From NCBI GenBank assembly GCA_963705515.1, contig CAVPJV010000004.1:90085-154084 (forward strand): a stretch of 64,000 nucleotides of DNA, given 5' to 3'. A program made the translations under genes and the position numbers. A model generated the notes under the pieces. The model saw only the letters and a program-made list of their open reading frames with translations. It did no database searches and was not told where the DNA came from. Of this stretch, positions 51,067 through 59,255 are shown piece by piece (within the stretch, counting starts at the first letter, position 1; each line of letters begins with the position of its first letter). Origin of the DNA: Gaiellasilicea sp963705515. GTDB lineage: Bacteria > Actinomycetota > Thermoleophilia > Gaiellales > Gaiellaceae.

Positions 51067-51946
51067 AGGCGACTGCAACCTCCCCGGCGAGACGTGCGTT
51101 GGCGGCGATCAGCTCGCGGTTGGCGGCGAGCGTGCGCCCGCCGGACTCGCGATGAAGATAGGCGAGGACGAACGGCGTCACCTGCTGGCCGGCGACGCCC
51201 TGCTCGTGCGCGTCGGCGAGCGCGCGCTCGATCAGCGGCTCGACGTCGTCGAGGCTGTCCTCGGCGGGACGGCCGAGCAGGATCGAGGAGTGACGGCCGA
51301 GCCGCCAGTGCGCGTGCGCGATCTGCGCCGCCTCGGCGGCCGACTCGACGCGGGCCGAAACGGGCGGGCCGCCGTGCGCTGCGTAGAAGAGCGGCAGGTC
51401 GTCGGTGCGGTAGCCGAGCACCGGCACCCCCAGCGTCTCGAGCAGCTCCGCCGTCGCGGGCACGTCGAGGATCGACTTCACGCCCGAGGAGACGATCAGG
51501 GCCTCGGTCCGGAGCAGCTCGCCGAGATCGGCCGACACGTCGGGCGGATCCGGGAAGCCGCGGTGGACGCCGCCGAGACCGCCCGTGCCCATGAAACCGA
51601 TCCCGACGGCGCGGCACGCGGCCAGCGTCCCGCCCACGGTCGTCGCGCCGACAGCTCCCTGCACGATCGCGGCTGCGAGGTCGCGCGGGCCGACCTTGCG
51701 TGCGTCGGGCGTGAAGCGGCCGAGTTCCTCCTCCGAGAGCCCGACGCGGAGCTGCCCGTCGAGGACGCCGATCGTCGCCGGCACGGCGCCGGCGTCGCGG
51801 ACGCGCCGCTCGCTCTCGAGCCCCACCTCGACGCCCTCCCCGGGCGGGAAGCCGTGCGCGACGAGAGTCGTCTCGAGTGCCACCACCGGCCGCCGCTCGG
51901 CCAGCGCCTGGTCGACCTCTGCCGAGACCCTGATCGGATCCTTCAC
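51053..51946 (-). CDS. psuG: Pseudouridine-5'-phosphate glycosidase
   Basis: 297 residues. It contains VVALETTLVAHGFPPGEGVE, GAVPATIGVLDGQLRVGLSE, GATTVGGTLAACRAVGIGFM, TGGLGGVHRGFPDPPDVSAD, LIVSSGVKSILDVPATAELL, and the C-terminal TPFVLAYLHRESGGRTLAAN. These are the conserved PsuG blocks (Lys near VSSGVKSILD is the Schiff-base lysine of the family). It reversibly splits pseudouridine-5'-phosphate into uracil and ribose-5-phosphate. GTG 51946 overlaps the psuK stop (GTGA). Confidence 0.95.
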   Translation of the reverse strand: MKDPIRVSAEVDQALAERRPVVALETTLVAHGFPPGEGVEVGLESERRVRDAGAVPATIGVLDGQLRVGLSEEELGRFTPDARKVGPRDLAAAIVQGAVGATTVGGTLAACRAVGIGFMGTGGLGGVHRGFPDPPDVSADLGELLRTEALIVSSGVKSILDVPATAELLETLGVPVLGYRTDDLPLFYAAHGGPPVSARVESAAEAAQIAHAHWRLGRHSSILLGRPAEDSLDDVEPLIERALADAHEQGVAGQQVTPFVLAYLHRESGGRTLAANRELIAANARLAGEVAVAYAAL

Positions 51947-52735
51947 GGCATCGAGCCTAGTTGCGCGACGCAGCGTGCGGCCGCCGCCATCGCCAGCTCG
52001 GGGCCGCCGACGAGGTAGCCCGCCGCGAGCGCGTCCCCCGCGCCGGTCGTGTCGAGCGCCTCGGCCGGAACGGCGGCGTGCTCGACGCCGCCGAAGGACG
52101 CGCCGAGCGGGCCGCGCTTGAGGATCCAGGTGCAGCCCTCGAGCGGCCCACCGATGATCTGCTCCTCGTCCTCGTTCGCGAACACGATCGCGGGCCGGAG
52201 CGCCTCGAGGCGCTCACGGAACCGCTCCGGGCCGAAGTCCCTGATCGCGCTCCAGGAGGAGAGGTCGACGCTGACCCGCGGCGCGAGCCCGGCCGCCTGC
52301 AGGGCGGCGGCGTCGATCGGGGACCGGAGCAGCGAGTAGCCGGGGAGGTGCAGGTGCGTGCAGCCCTCGAGCCAGACGGGATCGAGCTCCTCGGCGCGCA
52401 GGTCGGGCGAGACGCCGCGGTCGGAGGCCATCGTGCGGGCGCCGTCGATGCCGACGAGCGAGACGACCGTTCCGGTTCGGCCTGAGACGACCGGGCCGCG
52501 GACGTCGACCCCGTAGCGGGCGAGCCCCGCTGGCGGCGGCCCGGCCGGCCTCGTCGTCAGCGCGCTTGCCGACGAACCGAGCCTCGCCGCCCAGCTCGCC
52601 GACCCACGCGGCCACGTTCGCGGCCTGGCCGCCCGGCCCGAGCTGCGTCACCGCGTCCGCGTCGGCACCCTCGGCGAGGGGTTGCGAGAGCCGGACGATC
52701 ACGTCGAGCAGCAGGTCGCCGAGGGTGACGATCAC
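51943..52735 (-). CDS. psuK: PfkB-family sugar/nucleoside kinase, probably pseudouridine kinase (one frameshift)
   Basis: About 264 residues after correcting an extra base near 52531. The N-terminus IVTLGDLLLDVIVRLSQPLA, the substrate block LGPGGQAANVAAWVGELGGE, and the C-terminal PfkB signature DTTGAGDALAAGYLVGG (catalytic Asp) are clear. It phosphorylates a sugar or nucleoside; coupling to psuG makes pseudouridine the natural substrate. Without the extra base the frame reads AARGLARYGVDVRGP, as expected of the family. GTG 52735 is preferred over ATG 52744 because it begins at the first beta strand. Confidence 0.85.
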
Positions 52736-52738
52736 GCA

Positions 52739-52744
52739 TAGCAT
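52739..52744 (+). promoter_or_regulatory. -10 element, leaderless type
   Basis: TAGCAT ends 6 nt before ATG 52751 of the small hypothetical gene. The gap to the divergent psuK start is only 15 bp. Confidence 0.4.
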
Positions 52745-52750
52745 CGTCCC

Positions 52751-52945
52751 ATGGACGGAGAGTCACGCCGCTCGCGAACGCGCTCCTTCCTCGTCGGCGC
52801 CGCAGTCGGCGCCTCCGCGGCGATCGCCGCCGCCCGCCGGTTGCGGCCGAAGGACCGCAAGCGCGAGACGCCGGCGGGGCTCGCCGCCTTCGAGGAGGCG
52901 CCCTGCTACCGCGAGCTGGTCGAGAGCGAGCGGCTCGCCCCGTAG
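52751..52945 (+). CDS. Small protein with one membrane segment, unknown
   Basis: 64 residues: a basic N-terminus, a short hydrophobic stretch (FLVGAAVGASAAIAAARRLR), and an acidic C-terminus ending CYRELVESERLAP. It looks like a signal-anchor micro-membrane protein, and I do not recognise the family. Its last 40 bp overlap the 3' end of the convergent glycosyltransferase gene. The leaderless promoter signature supports it being real. Confidence 0.55.
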   Translation: MDGESRRSRTRSFLVGAAVGASAAIAAARRLRPKDRKRETPAGLAAFEEAPCYRELVESERLAP

Positions 52946-54513
52946 CCGCGCAGCGCCCGTGCCGCGCGCTCGATCGTGGGAAGGTTGATGTCGGCGTCGC
53001 CCAGGTAGAGCCGCTTGCCGACGAGCATCGCCTGGCCCGCCCGCTCGAGGTAGCGCTTCGGCGTCACCACCGGCTCGCGCGTGCGGATGACGAGGAACGG
53101 CCCGAAGTTGCGCACCTCGAACGCCGGCTCCGGGCGCGGTGACACGCGGGGGATCTGGAGCGAGCGGTCGATGTTCGTGGTCTTGCTCGAGTCGAGCACC
53201 CAGACGCCGTGCCCGAGCGGCCGCTCCAGCGCCAGGAGGCTGTGCAGCGCGAGGTCGGCATCGGCGCGCGGGAGCACGACGGGCGGCACGTCGGAGTTCA
53301 GCTCCCAGGCCTGCAGGTAGAGCGGGTCGTAGCCGAGCAGGACGTCGTCGCTGCGGATCGTGGCCGCGATGTACGCGGCTGCGTCCGCGCGCGCCTCGCG
53401 GCGGACGTCTGGCTCCCATTCGAACAGCTCAGGCGTCCGGTCCCACGTCCATGCGAGCTGCGCGACGACGAGCGCGGCAAGCGCGGCGCTGCCCCAGACG
53501 CGGCCGAGCCGCGCGAGCCCGGCCCCGACCGTGAGCGCGAGGAACGGGAGCAGGAAGATCAGGTGCCGTGTCTCGGGCGAGCCCGTGCTGCGTGCGAGCA
53601 CGAGCGCCGCGAGCGGGACGACCGAGGCGCAGGCAGCGAGGATCTGCGTCTCGCGCGGGAGCACGGCCAAACCGGCAGCCGCCGCGACGAGGACAGCCGG
53701 CAGCACCGGGAACCCTGCCGTGAAGTCCCCGGCCGCCTGCCAGACGTATTCGACCACGTCGGACCGGCTGCCCGCCGCGACGCCCGCGTCGAACCGTCCC
53801 GCGAGCACGAGATCGGTGAGCCAGAACGGGATCCCGAGCAGCGCGACGGCGCCGAACGCCCAGACCGCCTGGCGCAGCCGGTCGCGGCGCGCCGCCATGA
53901 CGAACGCCACCTGTGAGGCCAGGACGAGCGCCCCGTAGGGATGCGTCGCGACGGTGGCGAGGATGGCCAGCACCCAGAGCGCCCAGGAGCGCCGACCGCC
54001 GCGTTCCAGCGCGCCTAGCAGCGCCAGGTACGAGAGGGCGGCCATGAAGAGGAAGAGGCTGTACATCCGACCGTAGACGCCGTGGAAGAGGAACGTCCAG
54101 CTGGTCGCAACGAGGAGCGTCCCGATCAGCGCGGAGGCACGGCCGCCGAGCCGAGCCAGCAGCAGCGCGACGACCGGCAGGCTCGCGACGGCGAAGAAAG
54201 CCGACACCGCCCGCAGCCCCTCGAGCCCGAGCCCGAGGTGCGCGACCGTCCAGGCGAGCAGGAAGTGCAGCGGCGCCCCGCCGCGCTCCTCGAGCACGAC
54301 CTGGAACATCTGATCGAGGGGGTGGCGGCCGATGAAGAGCGGCAGCGTCTCGTCCTCGTGCGGCGGCCAGGCGAGTAGCTGGTGGAAGAGGAACGCGGCG
54401 GCCGCGACGGTGATCGCGGCGACGCCGAGCGGGAACCAGCGGGCCGCCAGCCACGGCCTCGCGATCGCCCATTCGCGGGCGCCAAAACGGGTTGCCTGTG
54501 CGGTCTCGCTCAT
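52906..54513 (-). CDS. Integral-membrane glycosyltransferase (ArnT/PMT-like, GT-C fold)
   Basis: 535 residues with about 11-12 helices. The acidic motif in the first outer loop (LAWPPHEDETLPLFIGRHPL) is the D/E-x-E/D metal or catalytic site of GT-C enzymes, followed by RGGAPLHFLLAWTVAHLGLG and VYGRMYSLFLFMAALSYLAL. The C-terminal extracellular part (residues 385-520) includes DVLLGYDPLYLQAWELNSD. It would transfer sugar from a polyprenyl-phosphate donor to an envelope acceptor. No other envelope-sugar gene is adjacent, except the LCP ligase 0.7 kb away. Confidence 0.82.
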   Translation of the reverse strand: MSETAQATRFGAREWAIARPWLAARWFPLGVAAITVAAAAFLFHQLLAWPPHEDETLPLFIGRHPLDQMFQVVLEERGGAPLHFLLAWTVAHLGLGLEGLRAVSAFFAVASLPVVALLLARLGGRASALIGTLLVATSWTFLFHGVYGRMYSLFLFMAALSYLALLGALERGGRRSWALWVLAILATVATHPYGALVLASQVAFVMAARRDRLRQAVWAFGAVALLGIPFWLTDLVLAGRFDAGVAAGSRSDVVEYVWQAAGDFTAGFPVLPAVLVAAAAGLAVLPRETQILAACASVVPLAALVLARSTGSPETRHLIFLLPFLALTVGAGLARLGRVWGSAALAALVVAQLAWTWDRTPELFEWEPDVRREARADAAAYIAATIRSDDVLLGYDPLYLQAWELNSDVPPVVLPRADADLALHSLLALERPLGHGVWVLDSSKTTNIDRSLQIPRVSPRPEPAFEVRNFGPFLVIRTREPVVTPKRYLERAGQAMLVGKRLYLGDADINLPTIERAARALRGYGASRSLSTSSR

Positions 54514-54535
54514 CGTCGTCGTCAGTCTGCCTGGC

Positions 54536-54541
54536 TACACT
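54536..54541 (+). promoter_or_regulatory. -10 element, leaderless type
   Basis: TACACT ends 8 nt before ATG 54550 of the FmdB-type gene. Confidence 0.4.
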
Positions 54542-54549
54542 CCCACGCC

Positions 54550-54834
54550 ATGCCGATCTACGAGTACCGGTGCCCCGACGGGCACACCTTCGAGGTCTTC
54601 CAGCGGATGTCGGATCTCCCGGTGGAGACGTGTGAGGTGTGCGGCAAGCGCCCCGTCGAGAAGGTGCTCTACCCGGTTTCGGTGCACTTCAAGGGCTCGG
54701 GCTTCTACTCGACCGACTACGGCCGCGGCTCCGGGAAGAAACGGGACGCGTCGAAGGACGGCGGCGGGGACTCGGGCTCGTCCGACAAGAAGTCGGACTC
54801 GGGCGAGAAGAAGCCCGCCCCCGCCGCGGACTGA
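54550..54834 (+). CDS. FmdB-family zinc-ribbon protein
   Basis: 94 residues. The N-terminal zinc ribbon MPIYEYRCPDGHTFEVFQRM has Cys and His in CPDGH and the second knuckle in ETCEVCGKRP, followed by VEKVLYPVSVHFKGSGFYST typical of FmdB. The C-terminal 40 residues are a Lys/Ser/Asp-rich disordered tail. These proteins are suspected regulators, with no proven role. A hairpin follows at 54861-54876. Confidence 0.92.
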   Translation: MPIYEYRCPDGHTFEVFQRMSDLPVETCEVCGKRPVEKVLYPVSVHFKGSGFYSTDYGRGSGKKRDASKDGGGDSGSSDKKSDSGEKKPAPAAD

Positions 54835-54860
54835 GCCGCTGACGGAAAACCCTTGCTCTT

Positions 54861-54876
54861 GGCCGCGAATGCGGCC
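54861..54876 (+). terminator. Terminator hairpin after the FmdB gene
   Basis: GGCCGC and GCGGCC around GAAT, followed by CTTT, 27 bp after the stop. Confidence 0.6.
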
Positions 54877-54898
54877 CTTTAGGGATCTTCGCGCGGGT

Positions 54899-54918
54899 GG
54901 ATCCGCTTTCGCGGATCC
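54899..54918 (-). terminator. Terminator hairpin after the GlsB gene
   Basis: GGATCCGC and GCGGATCC (perfect 8 bp) around TTTC, 19 bp beyond the minus-strand stop at 54937. With 54861-54876 it separates the convergent genes. Confidence 0.6.
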
Positions 54919-54936
54919 GGCCGCTTGCGCAGAAAT

Positions 54937-55191
54937 TCAGCGGCGCGAGAGCGCGTTCAGCCCCAGCAGCAGCACGATCGCGCCGGCCACCGCGAACAGG
55001 AACGGCTTCACGTCCCAGGCAAAGCGGACGTCGGTGTCGAGGACGGCCTCGCCGAGGAAGCCGCCGAGCAGCGCGCCGACGACGCCGACCGCGAGCGTGC
55101 CGAAGCAGCCGAGCTCCTGACGGCCCGGCGTCAGCGCGCGCGCGACGGCGCCCGCCAGCAACCCGAAGAAGATCCAGCCGATGATCCCCAC
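54937..55191 (-). CDS. GlsB/YeaQ/YmgE-family membrane protein
   Basis: 84 residues with three hydrophobic segments: GIIGWIFFGLLAGAVARALT, then GCFGTLAVGVVGALLGGFLG, and a C-terminal helix LFAVAGAIVLLLGLNAL. The GxxGxxxxGxxAGxxAR start and the Gly-rich second helix are the family signature (transglycosylase-associated protein, stress-induced). GTG 55191 is preceded by TAGGGT at 6 nt. Confidence 0.92.
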   Translation of the reverse strand: MGIIGWIFFGLLAGAVARALTPGRQELGCFGTLAVGVVGALLGGFLGEAVLDTDVRFAWDVKPFLFAVAGAIVLLLGLNALSRR

Positions 55192-55197
55192 GCGCCG

Positions 55198-55203
55198 ACC
55201 CTA
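55198..55203 (-). promoter_or_regulatory. -10 element, leaderless type
   Basis: TAGGGT on the minus strand ends 6 nt before GTG 55191. It lies between the GlsB gene and the upstream LCP gene. Confidence 0.5.
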
Positions 55204-55215
55204 GCGCGCGGGCGG

Positions 55216-55216
55216 C
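55216..55216 (-). other. 3' end of the LCP gene, 24 bp from the GlsB start
   Basis: The LCP stop is followed after 24 bp by the GlsB start with its own -10 in between, so the two minus-strand genes can be transcribed separately. Confidence 0.3.
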
Positions 55217-56364
55217 TAGACGCCGCGGCCGATCCGGCAGCCGGCGCCGAACGTCGTCCCAGGCGGCGGCGGCTGAGCTGCCGAGCGCCCCGTGAACATC
55301 GCCAGGGTGGCGCTGTTCTCCTCGCCGCCGACGAGCACGGACTGGCCGCCGACCGACTGCGGCTCGCCGCCGAGGCGGCAATGCAGCGAGCGGCTCTCGT
55401 TCGAGCGGAAGCGCACCCAGCCGAGCTGCAGGAGCTGACCCGCCGAGAGGTCGGTCGCAAGCGGCTTGACGAGGTCGTCGCCGATGAACGGCAGCTTCAC
55501 GAAGGTGCCCGGGGAGACGAGCTTGTTCGTCATCGCCTCGACGACCGCCTGCTGCCGCTCGCCGCGCGTGAGGTCGTTCTCGGCCGGGTCGAGCCGGTTC
55601 TCGCGGACGCGGGAGTAGATCAGCGCCCGCTGGCCGCTCATCGTCTGCGTGCCCTTGCCGAATCGCCAGCCCGGCCACTCCTGGCAGCGCGCGTCGGTCG
55701 CGTAGGGGCAGTCGAAGCGGTTGGAGAGGATCGGCTTCGGCACGTCGATCTCGACTCCGCCGAGCGCGTCGATCACCTCCCTGAAGTTGTCGAAGTCGAC
55801 GAGAACGACGTGGTTCGGCTGCAGGCCGGTGAGCGCCTGGACGGTCTTCATCGTCAGCGCCGGCCCGCCGAGCTGGAAGGCGGCGTTGATCTTGTTCGGC
55901 CCCTGGCCGGGGATGTCGACCCGGAGGTCGCGCGGGATCGTCAGATACGCCAGCCGGTGCCGCTTCGGGTCGGTGCGGACGAGCAGGATCGAGTCGGAGC
56001 GGCGGAAATCCTGGCGCGCTGCGGTCTTGTCGCCGTCGGTGCCGAGCAGCATGATCAGCGACGGCTTCGTCAGCAGCAGGCCGTCCTGAGGCGCGAGGCT
56101 CGCCTCCACCGCCTTCGGCAGCCGCGCGTTCGCCTCCTTGACGCCGCTGCGGAAGGCGAGGTAGCTCGCGATCAGCCAGACGAGCAGCAGAGCGCCCAGC
56201 ACGAGCACGGCAAGGCCGACCCGCCGCCCCCACCGCGGCTTGCCGGGCTGCTTTGTGCGGCTCGACTCCGCGCGGCCCGGCCGCTCCGGACGCGGCGCCG
56301 TCGGCACCTTCCCTCTCGTGCGGCCGCCCTTGTAGAGCCGGTAGGGCTTCTCTGCGTCCGCCAT
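55216..56364 (-). CDS. LytR-CpsA-Psr (LCP) family glycopolymer ligase
   Basis: 382 residues. A basic cytoplasmic head is followed by one membrane helix (VGLAVLVLGALLLVWLIASY) and the extracellular LCP domain. Key blocks are LIMLLGTDGDKTAARQDF, RRSDSILLVRTDPKRHRLAY (Arg and Asp that bind the polyprenyl pyrophosphate), LTIPRDLRVDIPGQGPNKIN, AAFQLGGPALTMKTVQALTG, and RALIYSRVRENRLDPAENDL followed by TRGERQQ. LCP enzymes attach teichoic acids or other polymers to peptidoglycan. The C-terminal 80 residues carry a CRLGGEPQSV and CRIG pair that may form a disulfide. Confidence 0.94.
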   Translation of the reverse strand: MADAEKPYRLYKGGRTRGKVPTAPRPERPGRAESSRTKQPGKPRWGRRVGLAVLVLGALLLVWLIASYLAFRSGVKEANARLPKAVEASLAPQDGLLLTKPSLIMLLGTDGDKTAARQDFRRSDSILLVRTDPKRHRLAYLTIPRDLRVDIPGQGPNKINAAFQLGGPALTMKTVQALTGLQPNHVVLVDFDNFREVIDALGGVEIDVPKPILSNRFDCPYATDARCQEWPGWRFGKGTQTMSGQRALIYSRVRENRLDPAENDLTRGERQQAVVEAMTNKLVSPGTFVKLPFIGDDLVKPLATDLSAGQLLQLGWVRFRSNESRSLHCRLGGEPQSVGGQSVLVGGEENSATLAMFTGRSAAQPPPPGTTFGAGCRIGRGV

Positions 56365-56390
56365 CCGGGGCGGTATGGTAGCCGCGTCCC

Positions 56391-57293
56391 GTGGGCGCCC
56401 AACGAGTCATCGGTGTCGATCTCGGCGGCACGAAGATCGCGACCGGGTCGATCGACGCCGACGGGACGCTGCACGAGCAGCACGAGGTGCCGACGCCCAC
56501 GGACTCCCAGGAGGCGCTGCTCGAGGCGATCGTCGCGGCGATCGAGCCGCTCGCCGACGAGCGCGTCGCGGCGATCGGGTTCGGGATCCCGTCCGTGATC
56601 GACCGCAGCACCGGCAGGTCGCTCGGCTCGGTCAACATCCCGCTGCAGAACGTGGCGCTGGACGACCTGACGCAGGAGCGGTTCGGCCTCCCCGCGGTGG
56701 TCGAGAACGACGCGAACTCGGCTGCATTGGCCGAGTGGAAGCTGGGCGCAGGCCGTGGGGTCGACGACCTTGTCATGCTCACCCTGGGCACGGGCGTCGG
56801 CGGCGGGGTCGTCCTCGGCGGTGCGCTGTTTCGTGAGATCGCCGAGCTCGGGCACGTGGTCGTCGTCGCCGACGGCCCACCCTGTCAGGGACGGTGTGGT
56901 GGCCGCGGCCACCTCGAGGCCGTCGCATCGGGCAATGCCGCGGACCGCGCGGCGGAGAAGCTGTGGGGGGAAGGCGCGAACGCGGAGTTGCTCGTCGGCC
57001 GGGCAGACGAGGGCGATCCTGCCGCGGCCGAGGCGCTCGCGGGGATCGGTCACCTGCTCGGCGCCGCGATCGGCTCCTTCGTCAACATCTTCGGCAACGA
57101 GCTCGTCGTCGTCGGCGGCGGCTTCGGCGTCGCGGCGTTCGAGTTCCTGGCTCCCTCGGCGCTCGAGACCGCGCGCCGCGAGACGGTCGAGCCGGACGCG
57201 CTGCCGGTCAAGATCGTCAAAGCGGAGCTCGGCTCTGCGGCCGGCCTGATCGGGGCGGGGCTGAACGCGTTCGAGGCGCTCGAGGCGCGGTAA
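56391..57293 (+). CDS. ROK-family sugar kinase (glucokinase-like)
   Basis: 300 residues from GTG 56391. The phosphate loop is VIGVDLGGTKIATGSID. The active-site Asp lies in VVENDANSAALAEW, followed by MLTLGTGVGGGVVLGGALFR and the substrate-site Glu-x-Gly-His (AELGHVVV). The zinc motif reads CQGRCGGRGHLEA, where the usual last Cys of C-x-C-G-x-x-G-C-x-E is His. It phosphorylates glucose or a related sugar with ATP or polyphosphate. It is divergent from the LCP gene; the TATGGT/TACCAT region at about 56374-56379 may serve both. It ends 3 bp before rsmI. Confidence 0.92.
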   Translation: MGAQRVIGVDLGGTKIATGSIDADGTLHEQHEVPTPTDSQEALLEAIVAAIEPLADERVAAIGFGIPSVIDRSTGRSLGSVNIPLQNVALDDLTQERFGLPAVVENDANSAALAEWKLGAGRGVDDLVMLTLGTGVGGGVVLGGALFREIAELGHVVVVADGPPCQGRCGGRGHLEAVASGNAADRAAEKLWGEGANAELLVGRADEGDPAAAEALAGIGHLLGAAIGSFVNIFGNELVVVGGGFGVAAFEFLAPSALETARRETVEPDALPVKIVKAELGSAAGLIGAGLNAFEALEAR

Positions 57294-57296
57294 CCG

Positions 57297-58116
57297 ATGC
57301 CGCTCGCGGTCTGTGCGACGCCGATCGGGAACCTCGAGGACGTGACCCTGCGGGTCCTGCGCGAGCTGGCCGAGGCGGACGTCGTGCTCTGCGAGGACAC
57401 GCGGCACTCGAAGGGGCTGCTCGACCGGCACGGGATCCAGGCAAAGCTGCTCAGCTACCACCGCCACAACGAGGCGGCGCGGACGGCGGAGCTGCTGCCG
57501 CGGCTACAGGCCGGCGAGCGGGTCGCGCTCGTCTCCGACGCCGGCCTGCCCGGCGTCAACGATCCGGGTGCCCGGCTGATCCGGGCAGCGCTCGAGGCGG
57601 GCGTGCCGGTGACCGTGCTGCCGGGGCCGTCGGCCGTCGAGACGGCGCTCGTCGCGAGCGGGCTGGCGGGGGAACGCTTCCAGTTCCTCGGCTACTTGCC
57701 CAGAGGGCGCGAAGGCGCTCGGGGCGGTCTGGGAGGAGCTCGCATCGTCGCCACATCCCGCGGTCGCGTTCGAGTCGCCGCAGCGTTTGCCCGCGACGCT
57801 CCGCTCTCTCGCCGAGGCGCTGCCGGACCGGCCGGTCGCCGTCTGCCGCGAGCTCACGAAGCGGTTCGAAGAGGTCGTGCGCGGCCCGGTGCGGGACGTC
57901 GCGGCGCGATTCGCGGACGCGCCGAAGGGCGAGATCACGCTCGTGCTCGGCGGCACGGAGCAGCCGGTCGAAGGCGCCACCGAGAGCGAGGCGGTTGCAG
58001 CCGTGGGTGAGCTCGTAGCCGCGGGCGTGCCCCGGCGCCAGGCGGCCGACGTGGTCGCCCGTCTCTCGCGCGTTTCCCGTAACACTCTCTATGCGGAATC
58101 GTTGAAAAGCCGCTGA
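57297..58116 (+). CDS. rsmI: 16S rRNA (cytidine-1402-2'-O)-methyltransferase RsmI (one frameshift)
   Basis: About 272 residues after correction. LAVCATPIGNLEDVTLRVLR, LCEDTRHSKGLLDRHGI, LVSDAGLPGVNDPGARLIRA and VTVLPGPSAVETALVASGLA are the RsmI/tetrapyrrole-methylase blocks. An extra C near 57699-57701 (in a CCC run) shifts the frame; without it the protein continues YLPEGAKALGAVWEELASSP and ELTKRFEEVVRGPVRDVAAR, then LVAAGVPRRQAADVVARLS at the C-terminus. It methylates C1402 of 16S rRNA with S-adenosylmethionine. It is downstream of the ROK kinase by 3 bp. Confidence 0.94.
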
Positions 58117-58126
58117 AACGCCCCGC

Positions 58127-58132
58127 TAGCGT
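58127..58132 (+). promoter_or_regulatory. -10 element, leaderless type
   Basis: TAGCGT ends 8 nt before TTG 58141 of the M23 gene and supports that start over ATG 58171. Confidence 0.4.
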
Positions 58133-58140
58133 GGACGCAG

Positions 58141-59250
58141 TTGCCCTCCACGTCACGAAGGCGGTACCTGATGCGGCGCATGCTCTCCGTCGCGGTCGCT
58201 GCTGCGATCGCGTCTCTGATCGTCATCCCGGTCGCGGCCGGCTGGGCCTGGCCGGCCGACGGGCCCGTCCTGCGGGCGTTCTCCCTTGCCGAGGACCGCT
58301 ACGCGGCCGGCCAGCACCGCGGCATCGACATCGGTGAGGCTGTCGGCGCGCCGGTGCGCGCCCCGGCCGCGGGAACCGTCTCCTTCGCAGGCCCGGTGCC
58401 GGGCGGCGGCCGCGCGGTCACGATCCTGACTGCCGACGGCTACGCGATCACCCTGCTCCAGCTCGGCTCGACCGTCGTCGCGCCCGGCGGCACCGTCGCG
58501 GAGGGCATGGTCGTCGGCCGCGTCGGCGAGAGCGAGGACGCCGCCACCCGCGTGTCCCATGTCCATCTCGGCATCCGCGTCGCCGCGGATCCGAACGGTT
58601 ACGTCGATCCGACCTCGCTGCTGCCGGCGCGCCCTCCCGTGACCGCGCTCGAGCCCGCAGCGGTGGCGGCGCCGGAACCTGCAGGCAGCGCTGCCCGCCG
58701 TGGCCGAGCCCGTGCCGCCGGCCCTCGCCGAGCCGGTCGCCGCTACGGTGCCGACCGAGGTCACTGCGGTCGACCCGGAGCCGTCGAGCCCGGTCGCGGC
58801 GGCCAAGCCGCGCGCCGCCGAGCCGTCGCCGCGGAGCGAGAGGTCCCGTGTGTCCGTCACTACCGAGCGTGCACCGGAAGCCCGAGCGGGAGCCGCGCGG
58901 CAGGCGCCTGCCCGCAGCGGCGCTTCGGCGACTCGTCCGGCGGCTGTTCGGCCGACCGCGCCCCGCACTGCCGTCTCGAAGGCGTCGCGAGCCCATGCCT
59001 CGACCCGACCGCGCCTCGCGACCGCGTCCGCGGCTCCGCCCGAGCCGGCCACCGATCGGCCGCCACGCCCATTCGACGGAGTGGTCGCGCCCGCCGAGCC
59101 GCACGATGCGATCAGGCCCGGCGGCTGGTCGAGCGAGGGTGCTGCGGAGAGTGACAGGCGCTCCGAGCTGCCGTGGCTCCTGCTCGCCGCGGCGGCTGCG
59201 GCGGCCGGGCTCGCCGCCGGGGTCGCCCGGAGGGCTGCACCTATCATTGA
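58141..59250 (+). CDS. Exported M23-family (LytM) peptidase with Pro/Ala-rich tail (frameshifted)
   Basis: TTG 58141 (ATG 58171 is the alternative) opens a signal peptide (MLSVAVAAAIASLIVIPVAA). A LytM domain at about residues 40-165 follows, with QHRGIDIGEAVGAPVRAPAA (His-x3-Asp zinc ligands), AITLLQLGSTVVAPGGTV and HVHLGIRVAAD (His-x-His). Such domains cut or activate the cutting of peptidoglycan cross-links. An extra G near 58684 shifts the frame into a Pro/Ala/Glu-rich linker and a C-terminal helix (LPWLLLAAAAAAAGLAAGVA). The frame then runs on to 59497, 242 bp into metG. I place the real end near 59250, assuming a further indel, so the C-terminus is uncertain. Confidence 0.8.
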
Positions 59251-59255
59251 ACGCG

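Noticed and set aside
54550..54834. An earlier start at 54382 for the FmdB gene
   Set aside because: The upstream part is antisense of the glycosyltransferase; MPIYEY is the invariant family start.
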